A program made the translations under genes and the position numbers. The notes under the pieces are model-generated. The model did no database searches, was not told where the DNA came from, and saw only the letters and a program-made list of their open reading frames with translations. 64,000 bases of DNA from assembly GCA_963848375.1 (NCBI GenBank), contig CAWKDK010000024.1:62001-126000 (forward strand), written 5' to 3'. The first letter of the stretch is position 1. Every line of letters begins with the position of its first letter. The DNA is from JAJPJE01 sp963848375 (GTDB taxonomy: Bacteria; Acidobacteriota; Terriglobia; Terriglobales; Acidobacteriaceae). Below are positions 6,539 to 17,474 of this stretch, piece by piece.

Positions 6539-9142
6539 ATGGCCCTGACTGCCGGAACGATGCTCGGGCAGTACGAAATTATCGAACCCCTTGGCGCAGG
6601 TGGAATGGGCGAGGTGTATCGCGCGCGCGACACGCGCCTGAAGCGCGACGTTGCCATCAAAGTCCTGCCCGACTTTCTTACTTACGACCGACACCGCCTG
6701 CAGCGTTTTGAGCAGGAAGCCCGCGCTGCCGCCGCCTTGAACCATCCCAATATTCTTGCCGTCTACCAGATGGGCACGCATGACGACCAGCAGTACCTGG
6801 TTTCGGAATTGCTCGAAGGCGAGACCCTATGGGAACGACTCCGGCGCGGCCCGCTGCCCGTGCGCAAGGTAGTCGACTACGGCGTGCAGATCGCCAACGG
6901 CCTCGCCGCCGCCCACGAAAAAGGAATCGTTCATCGCGACCTGAAGCCGGAAAACCTGTTCATCACCAATGACGGCCGTATCAAGATCCTCGACTTCGGC
7001 CTCGCCACCATGGTGCAACCCGACGATTCTGATCCCGACCGCGCTCCCACACTGATGTTGCACACCAAGCCCGGCCTGGTGATGGGAACCGCCGGTTACA
7101 TGGCCCCCGAACAGGTACGGGGTAAGAAAGCGGACGCGCGTTCCGACATATTCGCCTTCAGCGCGATTCTGCAGGAGATGGTGACCGGTGAACGTACCTT
7201 CCAGAAGCCAACTTCCGCCGAAACGCTTACCGCCATCCTGAATGAAGACGCGCCGTCAATCACGGAGCTGGCTCCGACTGCGCCTCTTGGACTGCAACGA
7301 ATTGTGCAGCGTGGGCTCGAGAAGAATCCCGAGCAGCGCTTTCAGTCTGCCTCCGACATGGCCTTCGCCCTGGAAGGATTGTCGGATTCAGGCACATCCG
7401 TTGTCGCAGTTCGTCCGCAGGTTGAAAAGTCCAGGCGTCGCGTCATCGGCATAATCGCGGCCGCTGCGATCCTGGTCATAGCGGCCCTTGCATATTTCCT
7501 CACGCGCTCCACGCCCGCTCCCAAGGTTTCCAACTACCTCCAACTCACTCACGACGGGCGGCAAAAATCACTGATTGGCACAGACGGTTCCCGCCTCTAC
7601 CTGGAGCTCGGAACCAGCGCTCAAGCAAGCATCGCCGAAATGTCTCTGTCGGGTGGAGACGTTCGCAGCATTGATCATGTGCCTTCGCCCAACATGATTC
7701 CCCTTGCGCTGTCGCCCGATGGTTCCGAACTTCTCGTCGTCGACGGTCGCGGTGTTCCTCCCAGCGGACCGCTTTGGAGCCTACCCATTCTCGGCGGAGC
7801 GCCTCGCCGCCTTGGAGATACTTCAGGCGAAGACGCATCCTGGTCTCGCGACGGAAAGCTGCTCGCCTATACAAATGCGGGCAGCATATTTGTGGCGAAT
7901 GGTGATGGGTCGGGGCCTCGCAAGCTCCTCAACACAAAGAGCCAGGTTTCCAACCTCAACTGGTCTCCTGACGCGACCCATTTGCGATTCGATACTTCTG
8001 AGGGCTTCGACATTGGCGGCCAGCACCTCACGTGGGAAGTCTCGGCCGATGGGAAAAACCTCCATCAACTCTTCGCGGGATGGCACGATCCACCCGACGA
8101 GTGTTGCGGCAAGTGGACCGCCGACGGAAAATACTTCGTCTTCCAGTCGCACAGTCAGATCTGGGCTCTCCCGCAGGAACACGCATTCTTTCGGCGTGAG
8201 GCGAAGCCCGTCCAGCTGACTTCGAGCCCCATGTCCTTGTACTCGCCCATTCCCGGCAAGGATGGGAAGAAACTTTTCGTTGTTGGACGTACTTACCGCG
8301 GCGAACTCACTCGCTACGATGCGAAGTCAGGCCAGTTCTCTCCATTTCTCTCAGGAATTTCTGCGGAGTATCTCGATTTTTCCAAAGACGGTCAGTGGGC
8401 TGCCTACACCTCGTATCCCGATGGAACCATCTGGCGCAGTAAGCTGGATGGCAGTGAGCGCTTGCAGCTCACCTATCCTCCTTTATACGCGGTCATGCCG
8501 CGCTGGTCTCCCGACGGCAAACAGATCATCTTCTTCGAGTTTCCTGAGAGTTCATCGAAGCCCGCGCGCATGTACGAGATACCCGCCGAAGGCGGAAGTC
8601 CCAAGATTCTCCTCCCTGACGATCCGCACCATCAGCAGGATCCGAACTGGTCGCCTGACGGCACCAAGATCATCTTCGCCGGTGATGCCAACGACGCAGC
8701 CAACGCGGCCTCTGCTCCCGCGATCCGTGTGCTCGACCTCGCAACCCATCAGGTCTCTGCGCTTCCAGGATCGCAAAATCTCTTCTCGCCGCGCTGGTCT
8801 CCCGACGGAAAATACATCGTAGCCATCACCTCGGACTCCACTCGCCTCATGTTCTTCGACGTGCACGCTCAATCATGGACTGAACTCGCCAAAGGCAGCA
8901 TGGGCTGGCTGAACTTGTCGAAGGACGGTCAATACGTCTACGTTCTGGATTTCAACGGAGCAGGCGCAGTTCTTCGCACTCGCATCGCCGACCACAAAAC
9001 AGAGAGAGTCGCCGACCTGACCAACCTTGTGATCACCGGACGTTTCGGCGGAGGCTTAGCGCTTGCTCCAGATGACTCGCCCTTACTTCTCCGCGACACC
9101 GGATCCCAGGACATCTACGCACTCGACTGGGAATTGCCCTAG
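6539..9142 (+). CDS. Ser/Thr protein kinase with extracytoplasmic TolB/WD40-type propeller
   Basis: Residues 11-280 form a Hanks-type kinase: glycine loop LGAGGMGEVY, Lys41 in VAIKVLP, catalytic Asp134 in HRDLKPEN, Asp152 in LDFGLA, and GTAGYMAPEQ. A single membrane helix follows at about residues 302-322. The outer part (about 330-867) is built of repeated S/PDG segments such as LSPDGSELLVV, WSPDGKQIIFFEFP and WSPDGKYIVAIT, typical of PD40/TolB beta-propellers. The propeller probably senses a ligand or envelope state and the kinase signals inside. This architecture is common in acidobacteria. The ATG start has only a weak ribosome binding site. No substrate can be deduced. Confidence 0.93.
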   Translation: MALTAGTMLGQYEIIEPLGAGGMGEVYRARDTRLKRDVAIKVLPDFLTYDRHRLQRFEQEARAAAALNHPNILAVYQMGTHDDQQYLVSELLEGETLWERLRRGPLPVRKVVDYGVQIANGLAAAHEKGIVHRDLKPENLFITNDGRIKILDFGLATMVQPDDSDPDRAPTLMLHTKPGLVMGTAGYMAPEQVRGKKADARSDIFAFSAILQEMVTGERTFQKPTSAETLTAILNEDAPSITELAPTAPLGLQRIVQRGLEKNPEQRFQSASDMAFALEGLSDSGTSVVAVRPQVEKSRRRVIGIIAAAAILVIAALAYFLTRSTPAPKVSNYLQLTHDGRQKSLIGTDGSRLYLELGTSAQASIAEMSLSGGDVRSIDHVPSPNMIPLALSPDGSELLVVDGRGVPPSGPLWSLPILGGAPRRLGDTSGEDASWSRDGKLLAYTNAGSIFVANGDGSGPRKLLNTKSQVSNLNWSPDATHLRFDTSEGFDIGGQHLTWEVSADGKNLHQLFAGWHDPPDECCGKWTADGKYFVFQSHSQIWALPQEHAFFRREAKPVQLTSSPMSLYSPIPGKDGKKLFVVGRTYRGELTRYDAKSGQFSPFLSGISAEYLDFSKDGQWAAYTSYPDGTIWRSKLDGSERLQLTYPPLYAVMPRWSPDGKQIIFFEFPESSSKPARMYEIPAEGGSPKILLPDDPHHQQDPNWSPDGTKIIFAGDANDAANAASAPAIRVLDLATHQVSALPGSQNLFSPRWSPDGKYIVAITSDSTRLMFFDVHAQSWTELAKGSMGWLNLSKDGQYVYVLDFNGAGAVLRTRIADHKTERVADLTNLVITGRFGGGLALAPDDSPLLLRDTGSQDIYALDWELP

Positions 9143-9184
9143 CCATACGCATCCCGCACGTCTGAGCTTTCCCCTCTCGTGATT

Positions 9185-9274
9185 GGTGGCGCGGGCGCCC
9201 TCGCCCGCGTTCCGTTCTCTCAAAACTGCGTTTGTCATCACGAGCGGACGCCAGTCCGCGAGGGATCTGCAGTT
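9185..9274 (+). repeat. Dispersed hairpin repeat R1, copy B
   Basis: This 90-bp element matches copy A at both ends and at both hairpins. In the second hairpin GGGC/GCCC of copy A is replaced by GGAC/GTCC, so pairing is kept. It lies between the kinase gene and the metallo-hydrolase gene. Confidence 0.8.
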
Positions 9275-9372
9275 GCCTTTGACAACTGCCGTTCCGACCG
9301 CAGCCACGCCACCAATACCCGCTACCAACTACCTCACCTCTCATCTAATCTGGATATAGGGAGAACTCACAC

Positions 9373-10347
9373 TTGGGCGTTTCCGTATCTCTGCCAACAG
9401 CCTCCGATCACTTCGATGGCGAACGTTATTACAATCCAACTCTCCCGCAAGGATTTGTCCCCTCGATCTCGAGCGTATTTAAACTGCTCCTCGACGGGCG
9501 CAGCAAGTGGCCAAAATCCGTCCCCAACGTCGCCGTCCCCAAGTTGAACGAGAAACTAGCCTCCAATCACGTCGCCGTCACCTTCGTGAATCACGCAACA
9601 TTCTTGCTTCAGATCTCCGGCCTGAATATCCTGACGGACCCGGTCTGGTCTCGACGCGTAAGTCCGTTCCGTTGGCTTGGTCCCGCCCGTGTACGAGAAC
9701 CTGGCATCGCCTTTGATGAGCTCCCGAATATCGGCCTCATCCTTCTCACTCACAATCATTACGACCACATGGATCTGGACACACTGACGAGGCTCAACCA
9801 GCGTTTCGCACCCACCGTGCTCGTTTCGACAGGAAACAAGATACTCCTTCGCTCCATCGGATTCGAAGACGTGCACGAACTCGACTGGTGGAACGACACA
9901 CAAATCAATCCCACTCTCAAGATCACTTTTGCTCCCACTCAACACTTCTCCGGACGCAGTCTGTGGGATCGTCAGAAGAGTCTCTGGGGCAGCTACATGC
10001 TTCACTACCGCAACCGCCTCATCTACTTTGGCGGCGACTCCGGCTACTCCAGCCACTTCTCGGAAATCAGGCAAAGGCTCGGATCACCCGACTTGGCGTT
10101 TCTGGGGATCGGAGCTTACGCACCGCGTTGGTTCATGAAGCCCATGCACATGAACCCTGAAGAAGCCGTCCAGGCACATCAGGATCTTGAATCCAGGCAG
10201 AGCATCGGCATGCACTTCGGGACTTTTCAATTGTCCAGCGAAGCCATTGATCAGCCGAAGATCGACCTCGAATCCGCTCTCTCGCACGAGGGCGGCCCTG
10301 GTGAGCAGTTTGTAATTCTTGAGGAGGGCGAAACACGCATTTATTGA
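9373..10347 (+). CDS. Metallo-beta-lactamase fold hydrolase, NAPE-PLD/UlaG-like
   Basis: This 324-residue metallo-beta-lactamase fold enzyme has the metal motif THNHYDHMD, with further likely ligands in PTQHFSG, FGGDSGYSSHF and IGMHFGTFQLS. The order matches the family of N-acyl-phosphatidylethanolamine phospholipase D and UlaG-type lactonases. There is no signal peptide. TTG 9373 is taken as start because AGGGAG lies at 9358-9363 and no ATG precedes the conserved segment WPKSVPNVAVP. The natural substrate, whether phospholipid or lactone, cannot be told from sequence. It appears to be a single gene. Confidence 0.85.
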   Translation: MGVSVSLPTASDHFDGERYYNPTLPQGFVPSISSVFKLLLDGRSKWPKSVPNVAVPKLNEKLASNHVAVTFVNHATFLLQISGLNILTDPVWSRRVSPFRWLGPARVREPGIAFDELPNIGLILLTHNHYDHMDLDTLTRLNQRFAPTVLVSTGNKILLRSIGFEDVHELDWWNDTQINPTLKITFAPTQHFSGRSLWDRQKSLWGSYMLHYRNRLIYFGGDSGYSSHFSEIRQRLGSPDLAFLGIGAYAPRWFMKPMHMNPEEAVQAHQDLESRQSIGMHFGTFQLSSEAIDQPKIDLESALSHEGGPGEQFVILEEGETRIY

Positions 10348-10736
10348 AACGGTGCTGCCACTCGGACCAAAAATCTTGTCAAGTCCAAGATTTCGTCGAA
10401 AACTCCGCAACACTCTCATTCCATTGCTGAAATAAACATCTCGAAAGTGTCTAGTAGGTACCCCGCAATTTGTCACAATGTAAATAGGCTTGGGACTGGA
10501 CGATTTCGCGGTTTCCCGCTTTTTCTGACTACTAACTACTGACTACTGTACTTAAGTCCTTTGTTATGCGCTAAGGAGGCCTTAAATCTTTTGTTATGCG
10601 CTATGTACAACCACAGACCTCCTAAGTCCTTTGTTTGTCGCTAGGGAGGGGGGAGGGGGTACCCCGTCGGGTGGGTACAGACCGGGCAGATACCTGACAG
10701 ATTGAACCGATCGCGGGAGATTCTTTCGAGAGCAGC
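10348..10736. other. Intergenic region rich in short repeats
   Basis: No gene is supported here. The region holds a run of GACTACT/AACTACT words at 10527-10547, three direct copies of a 23-28-bp unit (listed separately), and a G-rich stretch GGGAGGGGGGAGGGGG around 10643-10658. It separates the metallo-hydrolase gene from the convergent ATP synthase operon. Confidence 0.5.
10552..10649. repeat. Three direct copies of a 23-28-bp unit
   Basis: Copies of TTAAGTCCTTTGTTATGCGC plus a short tail (CTAAGGAGG) start at about 10552, 10582 and 10622, spaced 30 and 40 bp apart. The middle copy is shortened after CTATGT and the third has TTTGTTTGTCGCTAGGGAGG. They are not regular enough for a CRISPR array. 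Confidence 0.65.
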
Positions 10737-10758
10737 AAAAGGCCGCCAACCGGCGGCC
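10737..10758 (-). terminator. Intrinsic terminator of the ATP synthase operon
   Basis: On the minus strand a perfect 7-bp stem GGCCGCC/GGCGGCC with loop GGTT is followed by TTTT. It lies 49 bp after the atpC stop. Confidence 0.8.
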
Positions 10759-10806
10759 TCACTGAGCGACTGATGAACTGACAGACTGAAAGACTGATCG
10801 ACTCGC

Positions 10807-11211
10807 TTACTTCTTTTCGGCGACCTCGATTCGGGTTTGCGCCTTGGCGAGCGAACCCAGTGCCTCGCGGCATTCTTCTTCCGATTTGCCGTCAGCAAGC
10901 TTTTTCTCGGCTCGTTCTTTTGCTTTTTCGGCGCGCGCCACATCGATCTCTTCCGGACGCTCCGCCGTTTCCGCCAGAATCGTCAACTTGTCGGGAAGCA
11001 CTTCGGCAAAGCCCCACGCCACCGAAATCCGGTTGGTGACGCCGTGAATCCGATACGAGATTTCGCCAACTGCGAGCTCGCTGATCAGAGGCGCATGGCC
11101 AGGCAGGATGCCCATATACCCGTTTTTCCCGGGAATCTGGGCTTCCTCGGCGGAGTCTTTCACCACCAGGCGTTCCGGCGTAACGATTTCAATCGCAAAT
11201 GTGTCTGCCAT
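10807..11211 (-). CDS. atpC: ATP synthase F1 epsilon subunit
   Basis: Epsilon is part of the rotor stalk and can inhibit ATP hydrolysis. The 134 residues include the N-terminal beta-sandwich (IVTPERLVVKDSAEEAQIPG, YMGILPGHAPLISEL) and the C-terminal helical hairpin (AEKAKERAEKKLADGKSEEE). The last gene of the operon, it starts 18 bp after the atpD stop and is followed by a terminator. Confidence 0.95.
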   Translation of the reverse strand: MADTFAIEIVTPERLVVKDSAEEAQIPGKNGYMGILPGHAPLISELAVGEISYRIHGVTNRISVAWGFAEVLPDKLTILAETAERPEEIDVARAEKAKERAEKKLADGKSEEECREALGSLAKAQTRIEVAEKK

Positions 11212-11229
11212 ATCGCTGTCGGCTTTCGG

Positions 11230-12675
11230 TTACGCAGTTACCGCTTTCAGTTTCTCGGCCTTTTCGAGTACCTGGTCGATCGTGCCGACCATGTAGAACG
11301 CCTGCTCCGGAACATCGTCGTGCTTGCCTTCGATAATTTCCTTGAAGGCCTTCACCGTGTCGGCGATCTTCACATACTCGCCCTTGAAGCCGGTGAACTG
11401 CTCGGCCACGTGGAACGGCTGCGAAAGGAATTTCTGGACCTTGCGAGCGCGCGCCACCACCAGCTTGTCTTCTTCGCTGAGTTCGTCGATGCCCAGAATC
11501 GCGATGATGTCCTGCAGATCTTTGTACTTTTGCAGGATTCGTTTCACGCCCTGCGCAACGTCGTAATGTTCTTGTCCGACAATGTGCGGATCGAGAATGC
11601 GCGAGGTCGAAGCCAGAGGATCGACTGCGGGATAAATGCCCAACTCGGTCAGCGCGCGGGAAAGCACCGTCGTCGCATCGAGGTGAGCGAACGTCGTCGC
11701 CGGCGCCGGATCGGTTAAGTCGTCGGCAGGCACGTAAATCGCCTGCACCGACGTTACCGAGCCCTTCTTCGTCGACGTGATGCGCTCCTGCAATTCGCCC
11801 ATTTCCGTTGCCAGGTTCGGCTGGTATCCCACCGCGGACGGCATACGTCCGAGGAGCGTGGATACTTCAGCGCCCGCCTGCGTGAAGCGGAAAATGTTGT
11901 CGATGAACAGCAGCGTGTCGGCGCCTTCCTCGTCGCGGAAATACTCGGCGACGGTCAGCCCCGTCAGCGCGACGCGCAGACGCGCCCCTGGAGGCTCCGT
12001 CATCTGCCCATAAATCAGCGATGCCTTCGAGGCGTTCGAGTCGCCAGGCTTGATCACGCCCGACTCGCTCATTTCCAGCCATAGATCGTTGCCTTCACGC
12101 GTGCGCTCACCGACGCCGGCGAACACGGAGAATCCGCCGTGCTGCTTCGCAACGTTGTTGATGAGTTCCATGATGACGACAGTCTTGCCCACACCCGCGC
12201 CGCCGAACAATCCGATCTTGCCGCCCTTCAGGAACGGCTGCACCAGATCGATGACCTTCACTCCGGTCTCGAACATCTCCGCACTGGTTGCCTGTTCGTC
12301 AAAGGCAGGAGCCGGACGATGGATCGGCATCGTCACGTCCGAGTTGATCGGACCCAACTGGTCCACAGGCTGACCGATCACGTTCATCACGCGTCCCAGC
12401 GTCGGACGACCCACAGGCACGCGAATCGGACCGCCCTGGTCAATCACCTTCATGCCGCGCACCATGCCTTCGGTGGCTTCCATCGCCACGCAACGCACGC
12501 GACCTTCGCCAAGGTGCTGCTGCACTTCAAGGACGACGTTGATCGGTTCCGGCACATTGAAGCCGTCGCTGACTACACGCAACGCTTCGTAAATGGGAGG
12601 CATGGTCGCTTCCGTGAACTGGACGTCAACCGCCGGACCTGAAATCTGAATGACTCTTCCGATATTTTCTGCCAT
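11230..12675 (-). CDS. atpD: ATP synthase F1 beta subunit
   Basis: This is the catalytic subunit, 481 residues. The P-loop is GGAGVGKT (Lys164, Thr165), the catalytic glutamate is Glu190 in GERTREGND, and the ADP-site arginine region is followed by the beta signature around PAVDPLASTSR. The C-terminal DELSEED motif, which contacts the rotor, reads DELSEED in GIDELSEEDKLVVAR. The gap to atpG (53 bp) holds a hairpin repeat rather than the usual tight spacing. Confidence 0.98.
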   Translation of the reverse strand: MAENIGRVIQISGPAVDVQFTEATMPPIYEALRVVSDGFNVPEPINVVLEVQQHLGEGRVRCVAMEATEGMVRGMKVIDQGGPIRVPVGRPTLGRVMNVIGQPVDQLGPINSDVTMPIHRPAPAFDEQATSAEMFETGVKVIDLVQPFLKGGKIGLFGGAGVGKTVVIMELINNVAKQHGGFSVFAGVGERTREGNDLWLEMSESGVIKPGDSNASKASLIYGQMTEPPGARLRVALTGLTVAEYFRDEEGADTLLFIDNIFRFTQAGAEVSTLLGRMPSAVGYQPNLATEMGELQERITSTKKGSVTSVQAIYVPADDLTDPAPATTFAHLDATTVLSRALTELGIYPAVDPLASTSRILDPHIVGQEHYDVAQGVKRILQKYKDLQDIIAILGIDELSEEDKLVVARARKVQKFLSQPFHVAEQFTGFKGEYVKIADTVKAFKEIIEGKHDDVPEQAFYMVGTIDQVLEKAEKLKAVTA

Positions 12676-12683
12676 ATAAATTC

Positions 12684-12725
12684 CGTTTCACGTTTCGGGT
12701 TTCACGTTTCTTCTAACGTGAAACG
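12684..12725. repeat. GTTTCACG hairpin repeat between atpG and atpD
   Basis: CGTTTCACGTT at 12684-12694 pairs perfectly with AACGTGAAACG at 12715-12725, and a further TTTCACGTT copy lies in the loop. The same words recur at 58528-58651 and 59555-59577. In the operon mRNA this hairpin would sit just upstream of the atpD start and could tune beta-subunit translation or mRNA processing. Confidence 0.65.
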
Positions 12726-12728
12726 CTC

Positions 12729-13763
<1,035 letters not shown>

Positions 13764-13766
13764 GGC

Positions 13767-15311
<1,545 letters not shown>

Positions 15312-15396
15312 AGGACTTCGCTATTTTCTTTTCGCTTACGTACTTTGAATTTCCCTACGCAGTAAAAACTAATCGAAGAGCCGGAATGTTACGCGG

Positions 15397-15936
15397 CTAC
15401 GCGCTTACCAGTTCTTCACGGAGCCGTTGCAGCTGACCATGCACCGATCCGTCGTAAATCGTGCTGCCGAGCTGCACCACTGCTCCACCCAGCAGCTTCG
15501 AATCAATCACATACTTGGCCTGAATACGCTTGCCGGTCAGCTGAGAAATCTGGCTCTCCAACTCGCGCTTTTCCTGGTCGGACAAATCGCGCGCCGTGGA
15601 AATTTCAGCCTCTGCAAATCCGAGGCGATCATTAATCTCGTGCTGAAACTCAGCAACAATGTCGTCGAGTTGCGAGACGCGCCGGTGATCAATCAACACG
15701 GCGAAGAAATTCCGCACCTGGCGTGACGATCCCAGCTTCTGCACCAACCCATCCAGCACTGCACGCTTTTGTTCAGCCGGAATGGAAGGATCTTCCCAAA
15801 CCCGGCGGAGCTCGATATTGTCCTGCACCAGTTGCTGCACTGACCGGACTTCCGACACGGTCGTGTTCGGGTCCAGCTTCATGCTGAAGACCACGTCAGC
15901 AAAGGCGCGAGCGTAGCGGCTTCCGATAGCGGACAT
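15397..15936 (-). CDS. atpH: ATP synthase F1 delta subunit
   Basis: Delta joins the peripheral stalk to the alpha3beta3 head. The 179 residues are normal in length, with the N-terminal helix bundle (SRYARAFADVVFSMKLDPNT) and the C-terminal signature IQAKYVIDSKLLGGAVVQLG followed by YDGSVHGQLQRLREEL. Its ATG overlaps the atpF stop by one base (TGATG), indicating translational coupling. Confidence 0.93.
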   Translation of the reverse strand: MSAIGSRYARAFADVVFSMKLDPNTTVSEVRSVQQLVQDNIELRRVWEDPSIPAEQKRAVLDGLVQKLGSSRQVRNFFAVLIDHRRVSQLDDIVAEFQHEINDRLGFAEAEISTARDLSDQEKRELESQISQLTGKRIQAKYVIDSKLLGGAVVQLGSTIYDGSVHGQLQRLREELVSA

Positions 15937-16712
15937 CAGCCGTTTTCCTTTCCGTTCCGTCCCGACTCCGACAACTGCTTGCCGAACCCGCGAACCAGCG
16001 CCTGATCTGTATTGGGATCAATCCGGATTTGCTTTTCCGCGAGATCCACCGCCAGATCCGCTGCGAAGCTCTTCAGCTGCGCACGGGCGGCACGCGCTGC
16101 CGCATCAATCTCCTGCTCGGCTGATTCAATGATCTTCTTCTTATCCTCTTCGACAGCTTCGCGAATCCGCGATTCCTCAGCCTGAGCAGCTGCGTCAGCC
16201 GTTGCCTTCATCTGCGCGATCTCCGAATCCAGTCGCGCCAATCTGCTTTCGACATCTTTCAGCCGGCGATTTGCTTCTTCGCTGGACTGGCGGGCGGTTT
16301 CCATCGATTTCAGAATCGATTCGGTACGGTTCCGGAATGCCGCAGGCATCTTCGAGCGCCAAAACCAGGCAATCAGCGCAGCGACGATCGCGAAATTCAG
16401 GATGATCAGAATCCAATATGCGGCTTCGACGCCAATACCCAGATGTTTAGCAATGGACTGCACCGACGGAGAGTGCTTGAAGGCCTCTTCGTCATTCTCG
16501 CCAGCAGCCTCTTTCGATTCGGTGGCAAGCTGCCGTTCGTTCTGCGCGATTTCTTTTTCGAAGTTTGGAGACGAAGCTTTCTGCGGGGCTGTCGCCTGCT
16601 GCGAATTCTGTGACGTCGCTGCCTTATCCGCTGGAGGCTGAGCTGCCTGCTGAGCCAACAACGAAAGAGAGCACAAACAGAACACCAGGCCAGCAAGTGA
16701 GATCCGTTTCAC
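15936..16712 (-). CDS. atpF: ATP synthase b subunit with an N-terminal extension and signal-like segment
   Basis: This is a peripheral stalk subunit of 258 residues, about 90 longer than usual. The N-terminus (MKRISLAGLVFCLCSLSLLA then QQAAQPP) looks like a Sec signal peptide and is followed by a low-complexity, charged region to about residue 85. The normal membrane helix is at residues 97-118 (AAYWILIILNFAIVAALIAW), followed by a long charged coiled coil. It overlaps the b' gene by 4 bp (ATGA) upstream and atpH by 1 bp downstream. The extension probably lies outside the membrane; its role is unknown. Confidence 0.88.
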   Translation of the reverse strand: MKRISLAGLVFCLCSLSLLAQQAAQPPADKAATSQNSQQATAPQKASSPNFEKEIAQNERQLATESKEAAGENDEEAFKHSPSVQSIAKHLGIGVEAAYWILIILNFAIVAALIAWFWRSKMPAAFRNRTESILKSMETARQSSEEANRRLKDVESRLARLDSEIAQMKATADAAAQAEESRIREAVEEDKKKIIESAEQEIDAAARAARAQLKSFAADLAVDLAEKQIRIDPNTDQALVRGFGKQLSESGRNGKENG

Positions 16713-17185
16713 TGAGCACCGCCCGCTGGCGTTTGCGCCACTCCGACCGGAGCAAGAATACGCTCGATGATTTCTCGTGCGAGCCGCTCGGCGTCGGTTT
16801 GCAAGGTGCCCTTCACCGCTCCCATATCCTGGTCGAGCGCGGCCTTGGCCTGCGTTACGCGCGAGTGTGCCTGACGGCGTGCCTCTTGCAGCGATTCCAT
16901 ACGCGCAGCTATCGCGACATTGCGACGAGCTTCCTGTGCGCGGAAGACGGCAACCTGCGCTTCCCGAATCCGCTGTTCGTATTCGGTCGCCCTTGCCTCG
17001 GCGGCGGCAACGTCCGCACGCGCTTTTTCCAAAGCACCCTCGGTGCGGTCATGCCGCTCGCGCAGGGTTCTCACCAAGGGACGATGTACCAGAAAAACGT
17101 AACCGGCATACACGATCAGAAATAGAACGATGGTAGGAATCGAGCGCAGTAGTAGGTCGCTGAGTTGGCGGAGCGTTTCTTCCAT
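16709..17185 (-). CDS. ATP synthase b' (second b-type) subunit
   Basis: This is a 158-residue b-type stalk subunit with one membrane helix at residues 15-34 (IPTIVLFLIVYAGYVFLVHR) and a coiled coil rich in Ala, Glu and Arg to residue 145. Two different b subunits in one operon imply a heterodimeric b/b' stalk, as known from cyanobacteria and photosynthetic bacteria. It is the first gene of the operon. The genes for subunits a and c (atpB, atpE) are not upstream and must be elsewhere in the genome. A clear promoter was not found. Confidence 0.85.
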   Translation of the reverse strand: MEETLRQLSDLLLRSIPTIVLFLIVYAGYVFLVHRPLVRTLRERHDRTEGALEKARADVAAAEARATEYEQRIREAQVAVFRAQEARRNVAIAARMESLQEARRQAHSRVTQAKAALDQDMGAVKGTLQTDAERLAREIIERILAPVGVAQTPAGGAQ

Positions 17186-17320
17186 GATCGGGTGGGTATA
17201 ACAGGTGCTTCAGTTGCTATAAGTAAGTGTAATGTATGGCGCTTAAACATTCTAAGCTACCACCCTGTTTTCCCGGGTGTCAATGACCCCCAGCACTGGA
17301 AAAAATGGGCCCTACTGCCC

Positions 17321-17348
17321 TTGACTATTCGGATAACGGTCCTAGAAT
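17321..17348 (+). promoter_or_regulatory. Sigma70-type promoter, plus strand, no protein gene downstream
   Basis: TTGACT at 17321-17326 and TAGAAT at 17343-17348 are spaced 16 bp. The next plus-strand sequence is the hairpin region at 17363-17429, after which hflX lies antisense. This supports a non-coding transcript starting near 17355. Confidence 0.4.
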
Positions 17349-17362
17349 AGATACATCACCTC

Positions 17363-17429
17363 CGATCCGATTCAGGATCGTATGGGCCGGTGATCAGGAC
17401 ATTAACCTGCATCCTGATTGTCGGCCCAT
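17363..17429 (+). ncRNA. Candidate structured RNA with two hairpins
   Basis: Hairpin I pairs CGATCC (17363-17368) with GGATCG (17375-17380), loop GATTCA. Hairpin II pairs 17382-17399 with 17412-17429 over 18 positions, loop of 12. Its three central non-Watson-Crick positions are all G-U or U-G when read on the plus strand but would be C-A mismatches on the minus strand, so the plus strand is the likely RNA. The stem is followed by TTTAAATT. It may be a small RNA, an antisense leader toward hflX, or a repeat. No known RNA family was recognised. Confidence 0.4.
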
Positions 17430-17474
17430 TTAAATTAAGGCGCTTCTTTAAATTGTGATGACTTATGAGTGGGA

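Larger units (their letters stand above)
17186..17474. other. 289-bp gap between the atp operon and hflX
   Basis: The gap should contain the promoter of the atp operon (minus strand), which I cannot place, and the 3' end of hflX. It also contains a plus-strand promoter-like sequence and two RNA hairpins, listed separately. No protein frame is supported. Confidence 0.4.

Noticed and set aside
10552..10649. CRISPR array
   Set aside because: Only three unequal copies with irregular spacing and no cas genes.
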